Assembly (NCBI GenBank): GCA_964587165.1
Contig: CAZPKH010000049.1
Location: 1 to 11,973, forward strand
Origin: CAZPKH01 sp964587165
Lineage (GTDB): Bacteria > Bacteroidota > Bacteroidia > Bacteroidales > Muribaculaceae
Length of the DNA stretch: 11,973 nucleotides
Direction: 5' to 3'
Part shown: positions 7,637 to 11,973 of the stretch, in pieces
How the letters are laid out: each line of letters opens with the position of its first letter
How positions within the stretch are numbered: position 1 is the stretch's first letter
Program-made: the position numbers and the translations under genes
Notes under the pieces: model-generated
The model's database searches: none
What the model was told of the DNA's origin: nothing
Seen by the model: only the letters and a program-made list of their open reading frames with translations

Positions 7637-8919
7637 CGGGGCAGGAAGCATATATGGGCGGGAATGTCGCCGGTGCGCACGCTCCATCTCTTGCGGCCAT
7701 CGGGCGAGAAGCAGTAGAGTGTGCCCGACGAAACATAATTCCGGGCGTCGGTCACATATATATCGCCGGTCTCGGGGTGCACGGCGATGCCGTACGGTAT
7801 GGTGATCTCGCGGTCGGTGCCGTCGGTTATGAAGTTGTCGGACACACGCTCGCCGGTGCGGGTGTCGATTATGCCGTAGGATATGGTGTTCGACTGCGTG
7901 AAGTTGTTCCACTCCGTTGCGTAGTAGTACATCATATCGCCATGTATCGCCATGTTGGAGCAGGCTAAAGGGATGGTGTCGGCCACGGTCATGCGGTTGT
8001 AGCCCGGCTTTTTCTCAAGCACGAAAAGCCGAGACGGCACCGAGCCGTAGTTGCCTCGCGATGTGACCCACAGCTTATTGTAGCTGTCTTTTTTGAGACG
8101 GTGCAGGTTTATGCCCACCGGTATCTGCTCCACCTGCTTGAAGTCGATCATCTGGACGACGGACACGGTGTTGTCGTAGTCCGGGGCGCGATATCCGCCG
8201 GAGTTGGCCACATACATATAGTCGTCCACAATCTCCATCTCCTCGGGCTGATACCCGACGGTGACGCGCCGCGTCACGGCCAGCGTCGTGGTGTCGACTT
8301 CGCAAACGGCGCCTTTCGGAGCCTGCGGATCGATGAGCACCGGCCCCACGTAGCTGCTCACATACGCCCGGCCGCGGTAGAAGCGGATGTAGCGACAGTT
8401 GGGTATGTCGACCTGGTCGATACGTACCCCCGTGCGGGCGTCGAGCACTTCGACCTTGTGCGAGCAGTTCACCACGATATACAGTTTCGAGCCGTACACA
8501 CCGATGTCGTTGCCCACATCGCCGAGCTCTTTCACCACCGAGGGGTTTTTCTCGGCATATATGTTGCGGGAGTACAGGCCGGTGGTGTAGTCGTAATAGT
8601 CGAGAGTGCATTTGTTGGAGCCCATGTTTCCCTCGTTGAGCAGGTACATGCCGCGTATCGACGAGCCGGCTGCCGACATGTCGCCCACGATGTCATACTC
8701 TGTAGGCACCACAAGTTCGTCCTCACGACAACTTGTGGTGCAGAGTATGAATAGAGCCTGTCCTATAAGGAATATTAAATTCCGGGCGGCTATCTTTGAG
8801 GCTATTCTGCTGAGCGATAAAGGGGTGTACTTGATGTACACGACCGCAGAGGTCAGCAGAATAGACCAAAGAGAGGCCGAGGCAGAGTAGAATTTCATTT
8901 GTAATAGGACTAATAACAT
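7633..8919 (-). CDS. btuG: Surface cobalamin-binding beta-propeller lipoprotein, N-terminus rewritten by an inserted repeat
   Basis: This encodes up to 428 residues; residues from about 56 on match BtuG. BtuG is a seven-bladed propeller lipoprotein that caps BtuB and binds cobalamin with very high affinity. Visible family segments are EGNMGSNKCTLDYYDYTTGLYSRNIY, ELGDVGNDIGVYGSKLYIVVNCSHKVEVLD, IPNCRYIRFYRGRAYVSSYVGPV, VGYQPEEMEIV, ITIPYGIAVHPETGDIYVTDARNYV and the terminal TGDIPAHI. The lipobox-like CTTSC (Cys64 in this frame) precedes REDE. Residues 1-55 come wholly from the fold-back element at 8754-9099, so the present start (ATG at 8919, or 8898 giving MKFYSAS) is not the original one. 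The ancestral start was probably ATG 9136, overlapping the btuB stop. Whether the new N-terminus still exports the protein is open. The stop overlaps the next gene by ATGA. Confidence 0.85.
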   Translation of the reverse strand: MLLVLLQMKFYSASASLWSILLTSAVVYIKYTPLSLSRIASKIAARNLIFLIGQALFILCTTSCREDELVVPTEYDIVGDMSAAGSSIRGMYLLNEGNMGSNKCTLDYYDYTTGLYSRNIYAEKNPSVVKELGDVGNDIGVYGSKLYIVVNCSHKVEVLDARTGVRIDQVDIPNCRYIRFYRGRAYVSSYVGPVLIDPQAPKGAVCEVDTTTLAVTRRVTVGYQPEEMEIVDDYMYVANSGGYRAPDYDNTVSVVQMIDFKQVEQIPVGINLHRLKKDSYNKLWVTSRGNYGSVPSRLFVLEKKPGYNRMTVADTIPLACSNMAIHGDMMYYYATEWNNFTQSNTISYGIIDTRTGERVSDNFITDGTDREITIPYGIAVHPETGDIYVTDARNYVSSGTLYCFSPDGRKRWSVRTGDIPAHICFLPR

Positions 8920-9099
8920 TAAATTAATTTCTTTAATTCAGACCTGAATAGCAAGAAAACTTTTCTTTGTCTCGCATCTTTTGGCCTTCTTATTCGCTTT
9001 TGCTCAGTCACGTAGCATCCACTACGCTCCTTCGCTCAAGCGAATAATAAGACTCAAAATATGCGCCCCGGAATCTAACATTCCTTTTAGGACAGGCTC
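8754..9099. mobile_element. 346-bp fold-back (MITE-like) repeat element inside btuG
   Basis: The element begins GAGCCTGTCCTA and ends with its reverse complement TAGGACAGGCTC. The first 33 bases of the two arms agree at 30 positions. Similarity continues inward through subterminal stem-loops: CTATTCTGCTGA (8802-8813) with TCAGCAGAATAG (8853-8864), and CTTATTCGCTT (8989-8999) with AAGCGAATAATAAG (9038-9051), to a palindromic centre AAATTAATTT (8921-8930). It is therefore one long imperfect inverted repeat with no transposase gene. TA flanks both ends on the plus strand. It is more AT-rich than the genes around it. It is probably a non-autonomous element that moves with an enzyme encoded elsewhere; the class is unknown. 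Confidence 0.75.
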
Positions 9100-9136
9100 T
9101 ACATGTCAAAAAACAAATAGCTTGCGGCGTTTTCAT
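9008..9136 (-). pseudogene. Displaced 5' end of btuG, read into the inserted element
   Basis: The ATG at 9136 overlaps the btuB stop as ATGA, exactly as the btuG stop overlaps the next gene. It reads MKTPQAICFLTC, the start of a lipoprotein signal peptide. It then enters the fold-back element and stops at a TGA (9008-9010) after 42 codons. If the 346 bp at 8754-9099 are removed, the frame continues as IFILCTTSC into BtuG. This is therefore the cut-off original start of btuG and not a gene in its own right. Confidence 0.75.
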
Positions 9137-11133
9137 ATCTCGACTGAAAGGTTTATGCGGAAGTTTCGTTTCGGCATGGGGTAGTTGAGTATCACGTCGT
9201 AGTCCTGGCTCAGCAGATTGTTGATCTCAAGCTGGGCGCGCACCTTGGCTCTGCCGAAAGTGAAGTCGCGGCTTATACTCAGGTCGGAGGTATACCACGG
9301 CTGAGTGTAGTTGTAGCGTATGTTCTCCTGCTGATTGTAGCGCGCGCCGACATATATCCAGCTGTAGTTCAGATTCCATTTGCGCCACTCGATGTTGACC
9401 ACGGCCGAGCCCGAGTGGTGGGGGATGTACGGTATCTGGTCGCGGTAATAATTGTCGGCGGGATCGGTTATGTCGATGGCCCGCTGATAGGTGTACTGGC
9501 CGCGGAGCGTGACGTACAGCGCCCGGGCGGGATTAAGCGTGGCGAGTGCCGAGAGATCCACGCCGCGTATGTCGACCAGGCCGAGGTTGAGCATCGTCCA
9601 GCGGAACTGCTGCCCTTTGGGGTAGGCCACGATCTTGTCCTTGACGCGGTTGTAGTAGGCGTCGACGCTGAAGCGGAGTGCCTGCACCGTGCCCCGCGAG
9701 CGCCATGCGTCGTAGAGCACCCCGAGGTTGTACTGCGTCACGCGTTCGGGCGAGAGCTTCGAGTTGCCCATATCGGCATAGTAGAGATCGTTGAACGTAG
9801 GCATGCGGAACGATTGCTTGAAGAAAGCCCTGACCGAGAAATCCTTGCAGCAGCTCAGCGGGAAGCCGCTGACGTATACAGCCGGCGTAAACACCGACTT
9901 GTCGGCCGGCGACTGCTGTCCTTTGAGACGGTCGTGGATGAACGTGCCCAGACAGCTGGCCTGCATCTTCAGCCGCTCGAAGTTGAGATCGCCCGCCACC
10001 GACACAAGATTGCTGAAGCGGTCGGGCTTGGCGAAGCCGTACATATCGGCATCGAGAGTATTCCATTTGAAGTCGTAGCTTGCCGATACCCGGAGCACCC
10101 GGCTCACCTCATACTGATTGGCCGTCGAGAGGTATATCTCGCGCTGTCGGTAGAGGTTGTCGACATGTATCTGCTTGTCGTCGTTGTTCACATAATGGGT
10201 GCGGTAAAATGCATATTTTACAGTCTCCATCGTGGTCCATCGTCCCAGCATAAGGAGCGTGTTGCCCTGCACGAACGAGTTGTTGTCCCATATCCGCTCG
10301 CCGCGACGCCACACATTGTTGACTATAGCCCCCGGCACGCCGCGCTCCGAGTTGTAGTTGTATGCCTTGGCGGTCCAGTTGCCGCGTGCGAGCTTGCCGT
10401 AAAAATTCAGCTCAAGGCGAGTGGCATTGATGTCGCCGTTCTGACGCACGGCCGTCGTGTCGTAGGCCAGCTCGCCGGCAGGGGTGACGCGGCGGTAGCG
10501 GAATTTGTACTTACCCGACGAGTTGAGCCACTCGGCGCTGAGCGAGGCGTTTACGTGGCTTGACAGACGCAGCTCGACAAGCGCCGAGGGGTTGATCAGA
10601 TCAAACGAGCCGGTGCGTAGCGAAGCGCGCGCATGGTAGATCTCGCCCTCTTCGAACTGAGGCCGGCGCGTGCGCATATACACCGTACCGGCGCTGCCGA
10701 AGTCGCTCGCCGGCTGCAGTATCTGGCTCTTCTGGCCGTTGTGCAGCGAGATGGCCTCCATATTGTCGAGCGAGAACTGCCCTAAGTCGATCTGTCCGTT
10801 CTGCGCATTGCCGAGCTCCACACCGTCGTACACCACGCCGGTGTGGTTCGTACCCATCGAGCGTATATTCACCGTCTTGATGCCACCCACGCCGCCGTAA
10901 TCCTTCACCTGCACGCCCGAGAAATACCTCAGCGCGTCGGCCACCGAGTTGCTGCTCAGCCGGTGCAGCTCCTCGCCCGAGAGCACCTGCACCGGTATCA
11001 CCTCGTTGGTGCGTTTGGCCGTCACAGTCACCTCGCCGAGCGAGATGCTGTCGGGCGCTTCGGCTTCGACCGCCGATACCCGCAGAGTGCCCGCAGCCAG
11101 AAGCAATATATATATTAATGTGGTACGTATCAT
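9133..11133 (-). CDS. btuB: TonB-dependent outer-membrane receptor, cobalamin (BtuB family)
   Basis: This encodes a 666-residue TonB-dependent transporter, slightly longer than E. coli BtuB. The signal peptide MIRTTLIYILLLAAGTLRVSA is followed by a TonB-box-like SISLGEVTVTAKR (about residues 29-41). The plug domain (about 45-150) shows LSSNSVADALRYFSGVQVKDYGG, KTVNIRSMGTNHTGVVYDGVELG and the MEAISLHNG segment. A 22-strand barrel follows, ending in a short amphipathic strand (RNFRINLSVEI). It would move B12 or other corrinoids across the outer membrane, energised by TonB-ExbBD. The specificity comes from the cobalamin riboswitch upstream and the btuG gene downstream. The ATG at 11133 is chosen because the longer frame gives no signal peptide and runs into the terminator hairpin. 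The stop overlaps the ancestral btuG start (ATGA). Confidence 0.93.
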   Translation of the reverse strand: MIRTTLIYILLLAAGTLRVSAVEAEAPDSISLGEVTVTAKRTNEVIPVQVLSGEELHRLSSNSVADALRYFSGVQVKDYGGVGGIKTVNIRSMGTNHTGVVYDGVELGNAQNGQIDLGQFSLDNMEAISLHNGQKSQILQPASDFGSAGTVYMRTRRPQFEEGEIYHARASLRTGSFDLINPSALVELRLSSHVNASLSAEWLNSSGKYKFRYRRVTPAGELAYDTTAVRQNGDINATRLELNFYGKLARGNWTAKAYNYNSERGVPGAIVNNVWRRGERIWDNNSFVQGNTLLMLGRWTTMETVKYAFYRTHYVNNDDKQIHVDNLYRQREIYLSTANQYEVSRVLRVSASYDFKWNTLDADMYGFAKPDRFSNLVSVAGDLNFERLKMQASCLGTFIHDRLKGQQSPADKSVFTPAVYVSGFPLSCCKDFSVRAFFKQSFRMPTFNDLYYADMGNSKLSPERVTQYNLGVLYDAWRSRGTVQALRFSVDAYYNRVKDKIVAYPKGQQFRWTMLNLGLVDIRGVDLSALATLNPARALYVTLRGQYTYQRAIDITDPADNYYRDQIPYIPHHSGSAVVNIEWRKWNLNYSWIYVGARYNQQENIRYNYTQPWYTSDLSISRDFTFGRAKVRAQLEINNLLSQDYDVILNYPMPKRNFRINLSVEI

Positions 11134-11158
11134 TGCATGAGAGTTTTTAAAAAGAAAT

Positions 11159-11192
11159 CCCGGTCGCGGCACATCGCTGTGCGGCAATCGGG
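11159..11192 (-). terminator. Intrinsic terminator in the btuB leader
   Basis: A 15-position stem with two mismatches, closed by a GCGA tetraloop (GCACA-GCGA-TGTGC at the tip, CCCG/CGGG at the base), is followed on the minus strand by ATTTCTTTTT. It lies 25 bases before the btuB start codon and about 150 bases after the riboswitch. It looks like the expression platform through which bound cobalamin stops transcription of the operon. Confidence 0.75.
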
Positions 11193-11205
11193 TGGAGTCC
11201 GGCGA

Positions 11206-11224
11206 GCCCTCGAACTCTCAGGGC
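11206..11224 (-). promoter_or_regulatory. Leader hairpin whose loop can pair with the sequence before btuB
   Basis: On the minus strand GCCCT/AGGGC closes a loop containing GAGAGTT. TGAGAGTT (plus positions 11213-11220) is perfectly complementary over 8 bp to AACTCTCA (plus 11138-11145), just before the btuB ATG. Such pairing would enclose the terminator hairpin and cover the ribosome loading region. It could be an alternative conformation used in attenuation. Confidence 0.35.
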
Positions 11225-11342
11225 ATCAGCCAAATATCATGCAATGCAACAGGTCGGCGCGGCAGCCCGGGTGTCGACACCCCTTTGGCGGCACGGAGTC
11301 CTGTTGTATCATGACAGCCGCTCTCCCGCGTGCCGCCGCGAT

Positions 11343-11564
11343 ATGCGTCAAAGCTGGTCTTCTGACTTATTCCCGACCGCGAGCGCCTTCTCAGCCACAC
11401 CATTGGCGGCCAATGACATCTTGCTCGGATCGTTTGTAGATCGCATCTGCACGCGGCAGAAGCGAAAAGGAAATTACAGCAGCGGGAACTGTGCCGGAAT
11501 CGCACCGGACTTCCGATTATCGTCGCCTCGTCAGGCACTCTTGCCCCGGGCGTGCGATACGCAT
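11343..11564 (-). promoter_or_regulatory. Cobalamin riboswitch
   Basis: The minus strand shows the conserved parts in order. A CCGGTGCGATTCCGG hairpin (11494-11508) comes first, then GCTGCTGTAA (11474-11483), a central domain containing TGTGGCTGAGAAGG (about 11381-11397), and the B12-box-like GTCAGAAGACCAGC (11353-11366). ATGCGT (11559-11564) and ACGCAT (11343-11348) can pair as a closing stem. It begins a few bases after the predicted transcription start and controls btuB and the genes behind it. Adenosyl- or methylcobalamin binding should repress the operon. Confidence 0.93.
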
Positions 11565-11573
11565 TTGACATTG

Positions 11574-11604
11574 CAAAATTATGAATATTCCGCAACCTCG
11601 CAAA
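11574..11604 (-). promoter_or_regulatory. Bacteroidetes-type promoter of the B12 operon
   Basis: On the minus strand TTTG (11601-11604) is followed after exactly 19 bases by TAATTTTG (11574-11581), the Bacteroidetes -33/-7 consensus. Transcription would start near 11567, directly at the riboswitch. No other strong promoter is seen further down the operon. Confidence 0.85.
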
Positions 11605-11647
11605 ATTTTCTCCCCCAAATTTCAGAAAAAATTCCCGGATTGCACAA

Positions 11648-11721
11648 AGGATTGCGCCCTCAAAAGGATACACCCTCAAACTCGGAGGGCGCATCCTTCA
11701 GGGTGCGCCGAATGCACCCTC
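11648..11721. repeat. Cluster of GAGGGYGCA-type repeats and palindromes
   Basis: On the minus strand GAGGGTGCATTC, GAGGGTGTATCC and GAGGGCGCAATCC recur, the last two at a spacing of about 17 bases. An inverted copy GGAGGGCGCATCCTT (11684-11698) can pair with either of them, and GGGTGC/GCACCC (11701-11706, 11714-11719) forms a further hairpin. The cluster lies upstream of the B12 promoter. It may be a terminator region or a regulator site; I cannot tell which. The remaining sequence from 11722 to 11811 shows nothing I recognise. Confidence 0.5.
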
Positions 11722-11811
11722 GGAATCAATTAAAATCACAAATCCTCACTATAAACACAAGGCTATTCGTATTTTAAAATAGTATTAATCCGTGATTTAC
11801 AGGAGATGGTT

Positions 11812-11864
11812 GCGGAAAGACAGGGATTCTTTGCAAGCAAAGCGCTAAAGCGATAACGAACCCT
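11812..11864 (-). repeat. Partial copy of the tRNA-Ser 3' end
   Basis: Eighteen bases (11812-11829) are identical to the 3' end of the tRNA gene at 11922-11939. After 27 unrelated bases holding two mini-hairpins (CTTTG/CAAAG and CGCT/AGCG), CGAACCCT (11857-11864) resumes just where the tRNA T-arm would continue. It looks like a degraded tRNA duplicate or an old attachment site. It has no intact tRNA fold, so I do not call a tRNA here. Confidence 0.6.
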
Positions 11865-11891
11865 CGGGGCTCTCATCCGGTCTTTACGCAC

Positions 11892-11918
11892 GAAAGCCGC
11901 TGAATTTCAGCGGCTTTC
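11892..11918 (-). terminator. Terminator of the tRNA-Ser gene
   Basis: A perfect 12-bp stem GAAAGCCGCTGA/TCAGCGGCTTTC with a three-base loop begins four bases past the tRNA 3' end. It is nearly symmetric and could act on either strand, but only the minus strand has a gene leading into it. Confidence 0.75.
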
Positions 11919-11922
11919 TAAG

Positions 11923-11973
11923 CGGAAAGACAGGGATTCGAACCCTGGGTACCCGTAAGGGTACAACGGTTTT
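11923..11973 (-). tRNA. tRNA-Ser, 3' part (cut by right edge)
   Basis: Read on the minus strand, the fragment has a 6-bp variable arm GTACCC-TTAC-GGGTAC (11949-11964), a T-arm CAGGG-TTCGAAT-CCCTG and the acceptor strand TCTTTCC with discriminator G. The long variable arm marks a class II tRNA, and the discriminator G fits serine. CCA is not encoded. The anticodon lies outside the window, so the isoacceptor is unknown. Confidence 0.85.

Noticed and set aside
7637..7912. Upstream extension of the PKD-like lipoprotein gene
   Set aside because: The translation is His/Arg-rich, overlaps btuG codons out of frame and precedes a perfect lipoprotein signal at 7636.
8752..9101. TA target-site duplication of a Tc1/mariner or IS630-type element
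   Set aside because: TA flanks both ends, but removing one TA leaves btuG out of frame, so a true duplication is not supported without an extra indel.
8981..9184. Plus-strand open frame starting MAFLFAFAQS
   Set aside because: It begins inside the fold-back element and runs into btuB antisense. It is probably a spurious product of the repeat, although the same peptide may appear in annotations wherever the element occurs.
9415..10563. Long plus-strand open frame opposite btuB (382 codons)
   Set aside because: It is a shadow of the high-GC btuB reading frame with no recognisable domain; similar shadows at 2324-3061, 4859-5674 and 6938-7594 were rejected for the same reason.
11134..11187. Upstream extension of btuB by 18 codons
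   Set aside because: It runs through the leader terminator hairpin and gives no signal peptide.
11812..11890. A second complete tRNA
   Set aside because: Only the 3' strand matches a tRNA; no D-arm or anticodon arm can be drawn and the T-arm is interrupted.

Overview
The window looks like a chromosomal segment of a gut Bacteroidales, most likely in or near the Muribaculaceae. This is inferred from four things: two promoters of the Bacteroidetes type (TTTG, 19 nt, TAnnTTTG), genes without clear Shine-Dalgarno sites, a BtuB/BtuG-type surface vitamin B12 uptake system, and a BspA-type leucine-rich-repeat protein with a type IX-secretion-like tail. All real genes are on the minus strand, so transcription runs from right to left.

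At the right edge (11923-11973) lies the 3' part of a serine tRNA gene, followed by a strong hairpin terminator and a small area of repeats and palindromes. A clear promoter (11574-11604) then drives a cobalamin riboswitch leader (about 11343-11564). A well-formed intrinsic terminator hairpin (11159-11192) sits just before the first gene.

The operon order is btuB (TonB-dependent outer-membrane receptor), btuG (surface cobalamin-binding beta-propeller), a lipoprotein of the PKD-like surface family (6443-7636), a 1425-residue BspA-like LRR protein with a tryptophan-rich N-terminal module (2105-6382), and a second, YncE/DUF5074-like beta-propeller (675-2105). btuB overlaps the ancestral btuG start by ATGA, btuG overlaps the lipoprotein gene by ATGA, and the last two genes overlap by TGATG. 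The set therefore reads as one translationally coupled B12-acquisition operon. The last two proteins end in T9SS-like C-terminal tails, while the BtuG and PKD-like proteins are lipoproteins, so two surface-anchoring routes seem to be combined.

The most striking feature is a 346-bp fold-back element (8754-9099) inside the signal-peptide codons of btuG. It is almost one complete imperfect palindrome. It separates the ancestral btuG start (9136, overlapping the btuB stop) from the rest of the gene. Removing exactly these 346 bp restores an in-frame lipoprotein signal peptide. As it stands, btuG must start inside the element, with an element-encoded N-terminus, or be poorly expressed.

Downstream of the operon, after a hairpin terminator (615-650), a second promoter drives the ribosomal protein genes rpsF and rpsR, the latter cut by the left edge. 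The plus strand holds no gene I can support.
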